DNA from: Trachythela sp. YZ-2020
Taxonomy: Eukaryota > Cnidaria > Anthozoa > Malacalcyonacea > Clavulariidae
Assembly: GCA_016169945.1 (NCBI GenBank)
Contig: JADLSH010000212.1
Span: forward strand, 1,086,001 to 1,150,000
Direction of reading: 5' to 3'
DNA: 64,000 nt
Shown: positions 48,660 to 60,055 of the stretch, one piece after another
Numbering within the stretch: position 1 is the stretch's first letter
Layout of the letters: each line of letters opens with the position of its first letter
Position numbers and translations under genes: made by a program
Notes under the pieces: model-generated
What the model saw: the letters and a program-made list of their open reading frames with translations, nothing else
Told to the model about the DNA's origin: nothing
Databases searched by the model: none

Positions 48660-49265
48660 CACCATCAAACTGAATAAAGCGGTAGGCTATCTTCTATGAC
48701 TCTTTTGCGGGTATTTTACACGGCCTTCCTTCTTCGAAATGATTTCTGGGTTACATTACCTTAGCGAATTCATTTACCATAATATTACTCCGAATTATTG
48801 AAGAACATGAATAAGTATTATTGCCCAGTGACTGTGATTTATTGAATTGTGATTTATTGAGAAAGTAAGGCTACGTATCAAATCCGAATGAGGTAATACA
48901 ATTGAAAATTATTCTACCCTGACTGATCATTTTTATATGCTCAATAACCTTCCCCTGTCCAATAAGTAAGGTTTGGCGTAAACCTGTTCAAGGGTACAAT
49001 GAGTCTGTAATCAAATGTGCTCAGTCGAGAAAATTCATTAAATATTAAGCGGTTTTGGAAGCATGAAATTATTTTTCAACTCTCTGTCGTTTGACTCACT
49101 ATGGAAATTTTTTTCCATATCGATAACTTGATGAAAACTTTGTTTTGCTCTAGCGGACGTATTTTCAATTGAATTGTTTCATTAATAGTGAAATATATTC
49201 CGGAATTCAACAAACTTGATTTGTGTCTTAACTGGGCAAAAACATCCAAAACACCACCTGCGTCG
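48660..49265. repeat. Tandem duplication, unit 2
   Basis: It carries the same ordered motifs as unit 1 (for example GGCTATCTTCTATGACTC at about 48672 and CTGTTCAAGGGTACAATGAG at about 48982) but is about 330 bp shorter. Confidence 0.7.
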
Positions 49266-49700
49266 TTCTATGGTAGGCCGGTATTCTTAGACCACCTAGA
49301 CTTCAAATTAATTTATTTCCGTAGGGTTACCTCTTCAGTGTTGACTCACTGGTTTTAATGATTGGCCTAAGACTGGTATCAATGAGGGCCCTGTGTACGA
49401 CTTAGAGAAACTAACCCAATCTGCGCATAAATCATTTTCAGTTAGTCCAGATACCAACTATGGCAAATTATTATAGACTATTTGCTACAATACTGTTTGC
49501 GGGCGTAATAGCTTGGGTTAAACATTCGCGGAATGAGGGTTCGCCTTGCTCGACTAAAGGTTCGGTTTGCTCGACGTAGTCAGGAGGTCGGTTAAAACCA
49601 AAAAATTAAGAACGATGCCCAGGCCGCTACTGAATATTTACCGGTATAATTATATGCCCGAACTGGTCATCAAGGTTTTTGTTCTTACTCATCATAACTG

Positions 49701-49804
49701 TTTAATGTAGAAAGATAATTTATTATAAAATATGCTAATTATGTACATGTACGTACGATTGAGTTAAAGATAACACGTAGAATGTCTTACGTCATAATAC
49801 CACA
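49701..49804 (-). repeat. 3' LTR remnant
   Basis: It shares TTTAATGTAGAAAGATAATT and TACGTCATAATACCACA with 53855-53939. On the element strand the LTR starts TGTGGTATTATGACGTA. The outer part is missing or diverged. Confidence 0.7.
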
Positions 49805-49818
49805 TCTCCCTTTCCCTT
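49805..49818 (-). other. Polypurine tract of the gypsy element
   Basis: On the minus strand AAGGGAAAGGGAGA lies directly before the LTR start TGTGG, the expected place of the plus-strand primer. Confidence 0.7.
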
Positions 49819-52800
49819 AATATAAAGCAATGAGAAAATTAACAAAATAGTCTTAGAAACTCTAATGTCAACGGTAACTTAACATTGATAGTTCTTTAAG
49901 TTCAGTTCTTTAAGTTCTTTAATTAGTTCGTTATGTCTTGTTCTCAACGGATACCGGTCGCATACATCCACATGTTTCCCTTCCGTTGGACGAGTTTGTT
50001 GTGTACGCTGGACGTACAGTAGGTATCTTCCATTAAGAACAATAGTTGGTCCTTCGTCAGTGAGAACAGAATAAGTGCGATTGTTCTTGAGTTCAGTTAT
50101 TGTCCCCAAAAGGGTCCAATCAGAATCAATGCTGATCGTAAACGCGCTTTTCTTTCTCTTTGTTTGCGAGAATTTTCATTTTGTTTTATCATCAATAAAA
50201 CCGGTATCAGGACCAAGATATCGAAGTAGAGAATCGTGGAGTTTTCTTCCAAACAAAAGTACAGCCGGATTCTTTCCACACGAATTGGCAACAGGACTTT
50301 CCAAAATTGGTCATTCATGGAACCGCATTTCTTAAGAATCTTCTTGATGTTCTTCACTGCTGTTTCAGCTTAACCATTCGATTGAGCGTTGGTAGGAGAG
50401 GACACGGTGTGTTTGAAATTCCAGCCATTGTCAAAGTTATCGAATGCCTTGGAGGTAAACTGCGAACCACCGTCAGACACTATAAGTCTATAATTACTGC
50501 AGCGGAGGTGGCGTTCTTTCCAAGATCATGAATTTCAGTCAGGAAGGAAGAATAATCGGTGGTGATTAGATATTCTCTGCCGTGCAAACTTTAAAGATCA
50601 ACACGTAGTTTGTCCCAAGATCAGGTAGGTAGACTAGGTTGCTGAAGAGGCTCTCTAGGGTTAACGGAAAGATGAGAAGACAATCAGAACATCGTTTTAC
50701 TAGGTCTTCGATTTTCTTGTGACCAGTATAAAGAATCACGGGCACGGCGACGAGTATTCTCAACGCCTTGATGTCCTTCGTGAAGGTTCCGTAAAATATT
50801 TTTCTGCCGAGAGATAGGTATAACGGTTTTACTATTTATCAGTAAGATGGAATGCTTTCCAATGTTTGTCATGTAGAGGTTGTGACGGATGGACGAAAAG
50901 AGATTAGCAGATGGCGTAACATTCTTTACCGCATCAGGCCAGCCAGCCTTGAACATAGTGGATAACTTGAGAGACTTTAGTGTCCGCTTTTTTTCCATTG
51001 GGTAGTTGATGAAGTTGGAGTCATCATTTGATTTGTCTGCGAATTGTGCATTTACAATGGCTTCAGATTTTCTGATAGGAAAGCGAGAGAGTGCATCCGC
51101 CGCTAGGTGATCTTTGCCTTTCACCCACTCTCCTGTAACTGTATGGCAGCATCTTCATCATTAGTCGTTGCGAGCGAGGATTTTCGACATCAGCGATTCT
51201 CTTAGAATTTAGGATTGCAATCAGTGCTTAGTGGTCAGTTGCTAGTTTGAGGTGTGGTAGGCCCAGAAGAAACATGTCACATTTATTCAACACCGAACAT
51301 GCACCAAATTCTTCCAATGCAATCATAGTATAACGGCTGTCAGTAGGGGTTGAGAATCCGGAACCAGCTTGGACAGGTTTACAAACGCCATATCAACCAT
51401 TTGAAGGAGGATGAAACCAAAACCATGGAGGGGAGATACATGAGTGACAAGAAGTCTTGCGTGGTTGACATCAAAGTAGATTAAGACAGGGGTTGAACTG
51501 AGTGGAGGCCTAGCTTCATAGAAGGCATATTCATGCTCAGGCAATCAAAGGAAAGCTGAATCTTTCTTCAGGAGGGGGCCAAATGGTTCCATGATTTCGG
51601 CTAAATTCTGAGAAAAACTTCCAAATTTGTTACCCAGGCCAAACCAGGAACGTAGAACTGTAAGATTCTTTTGTCTAGGGAAATCTCGGATTTACTTCCA
51701 GACGTCTGGACTACACTGGATGCCAAATTTTGAGAGACGAAAGCCACCAAAATCGACTTCATTGACAGCTACCTGCGACTTTGCCTGCTTGAGGGTGAGA
51801 CCATGCTTTCGGCATCGGTCCAGAAAACTATGAACTCGTTGCTTCGAAATTGCAAGGGTGGGGGACAGACCAAAATGTCATTGACAATTTTACAAATCCC
51901 TTGCAGACCATAAACAACCTTATCCATTTGGCGATTGTACCATTCACTGATACTGCTAATACCAAAGGCGGCACGATTACAGACATATCGACCAAATAGG
52001 GTTATGCAATAAGCGCGAGGGCGGAACTCAGTAGCCAGAGGGCCTTGCCAATAACCATGGTGAACTTGGTGAGGTGAGTAAAATCAATGCCGATTCTCAG
52101 TTCATCATGCTAGGCACTTCGTGTGGTAAAATCACTCCTAGACGTTCCATTTTATTGAGTTGATGTTTGAGTTGTTGCAGGTAAGGTATGGATATCTTTC
52201 GTGCCTTTGTTTGAGCATGGGATTTGAGGTTTATCTTGAAGGAATTACCTTTTATTTCACGAATGTTTGCATCATCAAATACGTCCTCGTAAGCTTGCAT
52301 TATAAGGTTAAAATTTGAGTCCTCATCGTAGGGGATCTCTCCATGATCAGCTGCTGGAGAGCAGATTTTAGGTGATGGCTTGTCAGAACTAGGGCCGTGG
52401 TAGGTCCATTCCAAATCAGAGAGGAGATCATCATCGTATAAGGGTTGAGTTTGGGCTGAGCTAACGTACTCGCAGGAATTGGGGTTGCTTTAATGTTGTG
52501 AAGGGGACAGTTCGACCTACAGTGCCACAAGTGCGTTCACAGACTGTGGTCTGGCAGCTTTCTGAGGCAGTGTAGAGAAGGGCCATTGGTCATCAATTAC
52601 ACCAAGTGCCTTACAGGCAGGGGTACCAATAATAACCCATAACCCCATCTTCCCCGTGAACAATATAACGTATCTGATGAGCAGCTAGGGTAGGGGTTTC
52701 GGGGGGCCAAGATATTTTGCTTTTTTTTCATTTTTGTCAGAGTGGGAGGGTTTCCTTTTATGAGGGTTGAAAGGTACTATTTCTTGACTGTATGCTGAGG

Positions 52801-53307
52801 CCCCTGTCTTATTGAGTTTTGCTGAAAATTTGTTAGCCTGATAAGATGTGGCTTCATCAACTTTAATATATCGGACAGCTTTTTGAAGGGTAAGGTCACT
52901 AATATACAGACAAGTCCCTTTCGTGCCTCACTTGATCTTATACGAGCTAGCATGGCCAGTCGGGCCAAAATAATTCTGTCTTTACATGACATTAGCTGGG
53001 ACGTCTTGTAACAGTCCTGGTATTGACATTTATTTAAAAGAGACTGCAAATAATTAAAGAATTCTTCAAATAATACATTGTAGCTTTGGACACGGTTATG
53101 GAATTCGTATTCATGAACAATCATATTTGAACTGCAAATACCTGATTTTTAAACGATTCAATAATAATTTTAACAGTTTGCTGCCAAATATTGGTCATTC
53201 TCTTTACAGTTTCATCACTAAGTACATTGGTGAACAGTTCTTTTTGAGTCTCAGCTTGATGTTCATAAAACCCAGTTATAGTTGCTGCGGAATTCCATCG
53301 TTGTTTT

Positions 53308-53585
53308 CAAGGTGGCGAAGTGGTTAGCGCACTTGCCTTTCACCTCTAAGGTCGCGAGTTCAAGTCTCAGTGAGAACTTTCTCAATGCGACTCGAACCCA
53401 GTCCTCAAGTGAAAAGAGTAAAGTCAACGCTCTGCCGAAAGTCGTGGGTTTTCTCCGGGTACTCCGGTTTCCTCCCACAGGGAAAGTTGACAGGGTGGGT
53501 TAAGTACAAGGGCCCACAGTAATTGGCATATGCTGTTGTGGTGACGCTGCCTTAGTTGGCGAAGCTAAATAAAATAAAATAAATA
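53308..53585 (+). mobile_element. tRNA-derived SINE, second copy of central-domain family
   Basis: An A box (TGGCGAAGTGGTTAGCGC, about 53311) and a B box (GAGTTCAAGTCTC, about 53356) precede the same central block GTCGTGGGTTTTCTCCGGGT as at 12645. It ends in an (AAAT)n-type tail at 53565-53585. It lies inside the gypsy element between the gag-like frame and the 5' LTR, so it inserted after that element. Confidence 0.8.
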
Positions 53586-53854
53586 TCGAATCCATCCGCT
53601 GTACATGTAGAAATGTCTAGCTTCGCAATTTTACCGACTTATGATGAGATAAAAGGTAAATTAGGACCACAATAATCTGCCGGTGGCGCCAAAATCGACA
53701 CGATGAGAAGGGTCCTTTTTAGGCGGCATTCTCAAACCAGAAATGTAGAAAGTCAACAAATGTCCAAGAAATAAACCTGACAATTCGATTAGTCGAATTT
53801 TCCTGCTGTAGAGAAGTTTCCAATTGCTATAATGCCTTATAAAAGCGGCGAATG

Positions 53855-53939
53855 TTTAATGTAGAAAGATAATTTATTATAAAATATGTACGATTACGTT
53901 AAATTAAGATAATACGATGTGGTACGTCATAATACCACA
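53855..53939 (-). repeat. 5' LTR start of the gypsy element
   Basis: On the minus strand it begins TGTGGTATTATGACGTA, as does the 3' LTR remnant. The LTR may continue to about 53700, where TTTTGGCGCCACCGGCAG on the minus strand could be a tRNA primer-binding site. Confidence 0.65.
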
Positions 53940-54167
53940 ATAAATTGAATGCATTTTTCTTCAACTAATTATCGAGAATATAGCAATATTTATCTTGCAA
54001 AATTCAAACCGCTAAGTATTTGGAAATACCACACCCAGTCCTCAGCCCTCCTTCTAACCCACCTCCCCCTAGCAGTTACGCTCCTGGCCGTTTGTCATAC
54101 TCTCATAAAATATTACATTTCGCTTTTCAGGTACGGAAACTCATCTGCAAAGAGTATTAATCTTACG

Positions 54168-54770
54168 ATGAGTTTTAGTGGATGGTGGAAAGCCAGACAT
54201 AGTATTCTAAAGTCTCGATCTTTGGATGAAATTGATGAAATCGTCTCTGGAAAGATATTCAAAATTCGTTATCTTGGCTGTACCAATTTGGACCAAAATG
54301 AGGGGTGTGATTTCAACAACGCGGCGGATGAAATTCTAAATAATCTTCCTCGCAGGGCTTTAAAGAAATTGCCAGTTTTGGAGCTGTTCATTGACTCGAA
54401 ATCATTATCAATAACAGACGCAAATTCCCAAAATCACGCTTCACTCGAAGTTCAGCTCTCAGATATTAGAGATATATTGTACCGAAAAAGAGATAGTCGT
54501 TATGGTAAGATTTGTATATTTGTTGCAAGACATTTACCACTAAGCCCAAGTTTAAAAGCTCATGTACTATATTGTGATACTATTAACCTAGCTGAAGAAC
54601 TTTTTGAGACATTCCGTAATGCATTCAAGTTATTTAATCCAAAGTTCACTGAGAGTCGCTTCAATCAGGAGACACCAGTACGCATTATTCCCAAAGATGA
54701 AACAAGTTATATCGCCAAGGAAAAACGTGTTTCCACATTGTATGATATAAATGATAATGGATTGACTTAA
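54168..54770 (+). CDS. PTB/PID-domain protein
   Basis: ATG at 54168 opens 200 codons. An acceptor-like TTTCGCTTTTCAG at 54118-54130 precedes it, so a non-coding first exon is likely. After a short basic N-terminus the sequence KIFKIRYLGCTNLDQNEGCD starts a phosphotyrosine-binding-type domain, followed by VLELFIDSKSLSITDA, SLEVQLSDIRDILY, KICIFVARHLPL and HVLYCDTINLAEELFETFRN, with the C-terminal helix AFKLF. This matches the order of strands and helix in PTB domains. A cytoplasmic adaptor role is inferred; the exact family is not recognised. The frame is open upstream to 53949 but that part looks like repeat-derived DNA. A dead gypsy LTR ends 230 bp upstream. Confidence 0.75.
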   Translation: MSFSGWWKARHSILKSRSLDEIDEIVSGKIFKIRYLGCTNLDQNEGCDFNNAADEILNNLPRRALKKLPVLELFIDSKSLSITDANSQNHASLEVQLSDIRDILYRKRDSRYGKICIFVARHLPLSPSLKAHVLYCDTINLAEELFETFRNAFKLFNPKFTESRFNQETPVRIIPKDETSYIAKEKRVSTLYDINDNGLT

Positions 54771-57051
54771 AAATGGGTGAAAATCATTGATGGAGAACCA
54801 ATCGTGTAAGCGACAAATAAGTATACGTAATAGAAATAGACACGCAGAACTGTGAAATGAAACATACAGATTCCATTTGGCATGTCCATACATGTGTTGT
54901 CAAGTTTGCTCCTTGATGTGTGGTGAGAAACTGTTGGACCGCTGTAATGTGATAAAGTGATTTGATAGTTTGGATTAGTACATATCTTGATATACAACAA
55001 GTTGCTAGAAATATATTTTGGATGGAACTTTATGAACACATATGAATTTTTTTCTATCATTAAGCATGCCATGAACTTGGTCCTTAGCAACATTTTTTAA
55101 TCACGTTAAATGTACTTTTAAGTTAATGTGTTTACAATATCACCAATACATTGATACAGAAAAAACATTAATTTAAAGCTGTAAATGTACTCACCGTCTG
55201 ATAATATTAAAAATACAGAATCTATGACGTCATTGGGAGGGTATAATTTCAAAATGTTGAAGAGTCCTTGACAGTTTTCAACAACGTAACATCACAATAC
55301 AACACTAAAAACATTCATATTGAAAATTGAAGTTGTCTACTTGCTTGCATTCAAATTCTCGTGCTACAATAATTTTTGCTTAGTCTTAAATTCGCGTGAT
55401 TGATTTCGCTGACCTTAAATGCGATACTTTTGTACAGTATCAAATTCGCGCAATTTTGAAACGTAGAAAAACAAGAAAATCGCACAGAAATGTTTGATTG
55501 GTTCACATTTTCGAAATGATATTGGATGGTTAAACTGATTTTCAAGTGTAGTCGTAACAACGAATCAAAAATATAATACACATTATACGTAACGTGATAT
55601 AGAATAATCTATAACTTGCTTTTCTACTTAGTATTTTGTGGTGGAAAATTGTGGAAACGTTCACACAGATTAATTTCCGCGCGAGTTAGGGCGGCAATTC
55701 TTTTCGACTCGAACGTCACGGACCGTGTGTTATAGAGCCCGCATTACTATGCGCGGATCTCCGGCGGGGATGGTACAGTCACCATTAGAGTTTGACCGAA
55801 ACACGTGACGTATACACAATCGAGCAGTTCAAAATGAAATATCGATAGTCCGGCGTTCGTTCTTGATATCACGAACTTAAACTACTTAGGTTACCTTTCT
55901 TGTTTGCAATATGAACTGCTGACTACGCGTTACGTCCGTATACTGATAAATAAGTTGGCTTCTACAAAACTATTTTTCTCGTGAAATGAATGACCATGGA
56001 CAAATCTATTAGTGTACTCTTATATATTTAATTACTGAAATTCTACAGCAATAGCATAGAGGCGGTTAAGTAAAGTGATTCCTGCTAGCTAGCGCTAGCT
56101 GTTATAGTATGTGTTTTTAATATGCAAATTCACTGCAGACAATAATAAGACTCAAAATTACGCAAATACAACTTGACTCATACTGTGAAATTCACGATGT
56201 CCATATCCTAACTATAAAAATTGGGCAACATTTTCCTACAAGAGCGTTGTTTTTGGTTTTCGTCTATTCAAATACGACTGAGCTGACGAGTGAGGCCAGT
56301 ATTTATTAACTAAACAATACGTTGATTATATCACATTAAGGCAAAACGATGCATTATGAATGTTTGCATACTTAAAAGAATATGACTTGCTTAGGTGGAA
56401 AACCTTTTTCTTGACGTAAACAGTAAGACAGCTTTCGCCAAATTAAACCTCATAGTATTCGTGTGTGCGTCTGAGAATTGCCGAAACAAACTGAACCATG
56501 CATATAGTAGTCATAGGCTACCTAAACAGGTAAATACATTAAAATTTCATATACGCATCTTGGATTGTACATTTGACTATTACAAGTCTAACGCAAATAC
56601 GTGTTGATGTCGTGCTCAACTCAATGCAATAACTGAGCAAAATTAATGAATTGACGATGCTCAATACTTGCTTAAACATACAAACATTGTTGGCCCATTA
56701 CCATTTTAGCATGTTGAAATTATTTTCTTCATTGCTTCTTTCGCATGCAGAGATTTAACTCTCAAATTTTCAATTAGGACATACATCCTAGATTTGGAAA
56801 GAGGAAGTCAAACCAGCTTGCAACCCAACAATACACATGTTTTCGCTCGCTATTCTGAATTTAAATAGATGAATCGAAAGCCCCAGTGAAAATAGTTCCG
56901 ACATTACATCTAGTTGCCGTAAACTAGAGTAATAGTTAGACTAGGGGGGTGGTTATATAATTTTGGAGTTTCTTCTGTAAGAGTAATGTTGATTGTATGC
57001 CTGTATGAACTATAATTTCTCATCAAACTCAAATTGTTTTCACTTGCAAAA
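54771..57051. other. Intergenic DNA between PTB and potassium-channel genes
   Basis: No exon could be supported. A CpG-containing stretch at about 55675-55830 (GCGCGGATCTCCGGCGGGGA, CACGTGACGT) stands out from the AT-rich surroundings and could be regulatory. TTTATT at 56299 would be AATAAA for the minus-strand channel gene. Confidence 0.4.
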
Positions 57052-58044
57052 TCACACTGGTATTAATGACTTCAGATATAGTAAGTTCAGAGACATAGTA
57101 AATGCTGGAGTGTCTGAATTTGCACCAAACAGATGACTTTCTCTACGACTCAATCTTCTGGGCAACGAGTTACTTCTCTCATCAGTAATTTCAATACTGC
57201 ATTGTTGTCTATCAGCTATATCTGGCTTACTGTTCGAACATCGGTTAGCCGGGGCGATACTACCACGGTCATTGAAAACCAAGTCAGTTTTAAGCGCATT
57301 ATCTGCGTTTACCAATACTCTTCTTCGCTTCTTTGGCAACTTCAACCTCGCTTGGGCGTGAGAATAATAGAGAGAGAAGTTATTTACTATCACTGGCACT
57401 GGTAATGCGATCATAAGCACACCGCTGACAGCACAAAACGAGCCCACGATCTTACCGGGGATTGTGACCGGAGCCATATCGCCGTAGCCGACGGTTGTCA
57501 TGGTAACAATTGCCCACCAAGCTGCGGCAGGGATACTAGTGAATTTAGTATTAGCCATATCTTTTTCGCAGTAATATATCAAACTGGAGAATATGACCAC
57601 GCCTATCATAAGGAAGAACACAAGTAGAACAAGCTCTCTTACACTGGCTTTCAAAGTATGGCCCAGTATTTGTAAGTCTGTCGAGTGCCTTGACAATTTA
57701 AAGATTCGAAATATTCGAATCAGGCGTAAAACCAATAAGATTTCGACTTCAGCGTTACCGTTAGACGATTCTCTACTTGTATTTCGACTGCTGAAGGAAA
57801 GGCTGATATAGTAAGGAATAATTGCAAGGAAATCGATCCAGTTCATAATGTTCTTTAGGAATGCTTTCTTCTCCGGGCAGAAAATAAGACGGACAGTTAG
57901 TTCCACAGTAAACCAAGCGACACAGATACCTTCAATGATCAAAAGTGAGATATATCTGTCATCTTGGGCGAAATATTCCAAAGATTCCAAACACACAATG
58001 AATACGGATAGTATAATGAATATCAAGGACATGTAGCCAATTAT
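57052..58044 (-). CDS. Voltage-gated potassium channel, Kv3/Shaw-like, S1-to-C-terminus exon
   Basis: The exon starts after an acceptor (CACTTTAG at 58045) in phase 0 and codes for 330 residues. It covers S1 (GYMSLIFIILSVFIVCLES), S2, S3 (MNWIDFLAIIPYYISL), S4 (LRLIRIFRIFKLSRHS, five basic residues at three-residue spacing), S5, the pore with selectivity filter TMTTVGYGD, and S6 with the PVPVIVNN bend. LKLPKKRRRV after S6 resembles Shaw/Kv3 channels. The cytoplasmic tail is Ser/Arg-rich (NSLPRRLSRRESHLF). The N-terminal T1 tetramerisation exon should lie upstream on the minus strand (above 58044) but was not found up to 64000, so the gene is partial. Confidence 0.93.
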   Translation of the reverse strand: MIGYMSLIFIILSVFIVCLESLEYFAQDDRYISLLIIEGICVAWFTVELTVRLIFCPEKKAFLKNIMNWIDFLAIIPYYISLSFSSRNTSRESSNGNAEVEILLVLRLIRIFRIFKLSRHSTDLQILGHTLKASVRELVLLVFFLMIGVVIFSSLIYYCEKDMANTKFTSIPAAAWWAIVTMTTVGYGDMAPVTIPGKIVGSFCAVSGVLMIALPVPVIVNNFSLYYSHAQARLKLPKKRRRVLVNADNALKTDLVFNDRGSIAPANRCSNSKPDIADRQQCSIEITDERSNSLPRRLSRRESHLFGANSDTPAFTMSLNLLYLKSLIPV

Positions 58045-58319
58045 CTAAAGTGAAAATATAGTTAGGTAGAAAATATAAATCCTATGATTTACAAGAATTT
58101 AGGATGGGAAATGCTTTACAGTGATTGCTATTGGGACGAGAAAATCTCTTTTATGAAAATTTTGTAAAGCTGTAGTGAATATAAATTTGTAGCCAAAAAC
58201 TAGTTTCTAAATTTTGAACCTGGGAAACGATGCCAAGTTTGAGGCAGCAAGAACTAGAAGCGATCTGACAATTGAGCTATTGGATGTCAAATCGAGACAG
58301 TAAGAGATATTATTATATG

Positions 58320-58625
58320 GCAAATATTATTATAGTAGTTTACGCGATATGATTGGCTAATCAGCGGTCCGGAAAATCACTAATCAGTCGTCCGGTAATT
58401 GCTGGAAAATGCCCTGCAACAAAAGCAAACCATATAATAAACGACTTATTTTACCATTTATGGTTGTGCCATATAATAAACTACTTACTAACCTAAAACG
58501 TTCGGTCTTTACAGTAAAATATTAAACCTCGGTCTTGCCGTATCGGTCAATACGTCAAGAACTCGGTGTAATATTTTACAGTAAAGACCTCACTTTCTGT
58601 TAATAAGTAGTTATTATATCTTAAA
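58320..58625. repeat. Palindrome-related repeat with CGGTCCGG motifs
   Basis: TTATTATAGTAGTTTACGCG and ATTGGCTAATCAGCGGTCCGG (two abutting motifs) link this repeat to the family at 17855-18308. GGTCTTTACAGTAAAATATT and AATATTTTACAGTAAAGACC form inner inverted arms around 58540. ATAAACTACTTACT and AATAAGTAGTTATTATA lie toward the ends. Confidence 0.7.
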
Positions 58626-58985
58626 CGTGTGGTGCCTGTGTAGGTAGTATCTTTGCGAAATACTGCTGTTGTGTTTGATCAATCTACCTGAAAAAGGTCC
58701 CATTACAAAATGTATTAGCATGTAAAGAAAAGCGAAGAAAACATGAATAGGAGAAATAATTCTCTACATGCTAATATATTTTAATGTGATTTCAACATTT
58801 TTTATACAGTTTGCTTTGATTAAACCCATCAGCTGATTGGTTTACTTTTTGTCACGTGATCGCTTTTGTATTCACTATAAAAGCACGTTTCTCCCCGACC
58901 AACGCTACTGTTACGAAAGTATAGAATTGTATAAAAATAGTTCTGTTTGCACTGCAGGCCATTCTAAACATTAGTTACGTCAAAT

Positions 58986-59315
58986 GGACAGACAGTGGTG
59001 CAGCCGTCAGAGCAAGCGCCTTTCACCTCTGAGTTTTAAGTTCGATTCTCGTTGAGGACACTCATCACACTCATGTGAAAAGAGTAATTCAACGCTCTGT
59101 CGAAAGTCGTTGATTTTCCCCGGGCACTTCGGTTTCCTCCCTGAGGGAAAGTTGACTGTGTGGGTTAGGATAGACAGATTAGGAAAGTAATATCACAATT
59201 GTAAAAATAAATAATGTAGATTAAGTACATAATATAGGTAAGCTAGATACTTGATGTAATCGGTCACTGAAAAGCCCCAATGGGGAGTGAGTTGAATACT
59301 GTATGTATGTAATGG
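58986..59315 (+). mobile_element. tRNA-derived SINE, third copy, diverged
   Basis: An A-box-like TGGTGCAGCCGTCAGAGC, a B-box-like AAGTTCGATTCTC, and a diverged central block (GTCGTTGATTTTCCCCGGGC). The body differs from the other two copies and the tail is TGTATGTATG at about 59302. It is the oldest-looking of the three. Confidence 0.7.
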
Positions 59316-59779
59316 ACATTCTTTGCTAGAAAACGCAGATAAAGTAAATCCCATTTAGAACTAGCACAAAAGTGTCAATTACCTTTGAATTATTTAGGCA
59401 CGATAAGTTTAGATAAATGATACTTCAAACCGTCAAAGTCTGATAAGAGTCTTTCATTATGGGAAGATGTGTTTGGATTATAATTCAAATTCAATGTTAA
59501 GCTATTCATTGACCCTACACGTGTGCGTGCTTAGGGCTCTGCCGTCAATCATTGTTGGTTTCGTTAAATTATAGTTAGTGTTCCGTTAAGTCCTAAAACA
59601 AAGTTCATATACATGCAGTTTGAACGTTTTGCTATAAGATTACGTTACGTTATTTAAGTCATCAACATTTTTAAATATTGATCGACTGAGCATAAAACTG
59701 AATCGACAAGTGCGACAAGGCCTTAAATAAACAGGGATAGAGAGCTGGTACGAGGGTTTAACAGTGCACCTCCTTACGC

Positions 59780-59885
59780 TGATTGGTCAGTTTTGAATCA
59801 GTCCACCCCACGCTTCACGTGTACGAAGACCCCCTGAACCGGTCGTATAAAAAGAGGAGCACAGCTCGATTAACGTCAGTGGATG
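59780..59885 (+). promoter_or_regulatory. Core-promoter-like cluster (CCAAT, E-box, TATA, initiator)
   Basis: ATTGG (reverse CCAAT) at 59782, CACGTG at 59816-59821, TATAAAAAG at 59846-59854, and an initiator-like TCAGTG at about 59876 have the order and spacing of a RNA polymerase II promoter. No coding frame follows before the element at 60056, so the transcript could be a non-coding exon, or this could be an LTR promoter. Confidence 0.4.
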
Positions 59886-60055
59886 CAGAGTAACCGAGTA
59901 GAGTGAAAGCAGAAACTCGGAAACAGAACAAGACAGACAACACCAAGACCGACTAAACAAGACGAAGGAGAGAACTTAAAAATTTTTTTTAGAATATTAA
60001 CAATAGATTTAGGCCGTAATCTGTGGCACGTTATTGTTCAGTTTCGTTGCTCGTG

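Larger units (their letters stand above)
49701..53939 (-). mobile_element. Degenerate Ty3/gypsy retrotransposon with LTR remnants
   Basis: Minus strand order: 5' LTR (starts 53939), a gag-like frame (52777-53124), a protease trace (GTPACKALGVID near 52600), reverse transcriptase (YCITLFGRYVCNRAAFGISS, then KIVNDILV near 51890), RNase H (VLIYFDVNHARLLVTHVSPL; GKDHLAADALSRF) and integrase zinc finger (LHEGHQGVENTRRRARDSLY), down to a polypurine tract and a 3' LTR remnant. The RT box V-D-D is changed to V-N-D and many frameshifts are present, so the copy is dead. Confidence 0.88.

Noticed and set aside
52777..53124. Independent host gene
   Set aside because: It lies between the gypsy 5' LTR and the protease trace on the same strand and fits a decayed gag; I treat it as part of the element.
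54630..54893. Minus-strand ORF overlapping the PTB gene
   Set aside because: Antisense shadow with no domain.
57133..58036. Plus-strand ORFs opposite the potassium channel
   Set aside because: They are antisense shadows of a well-supported channel exon.
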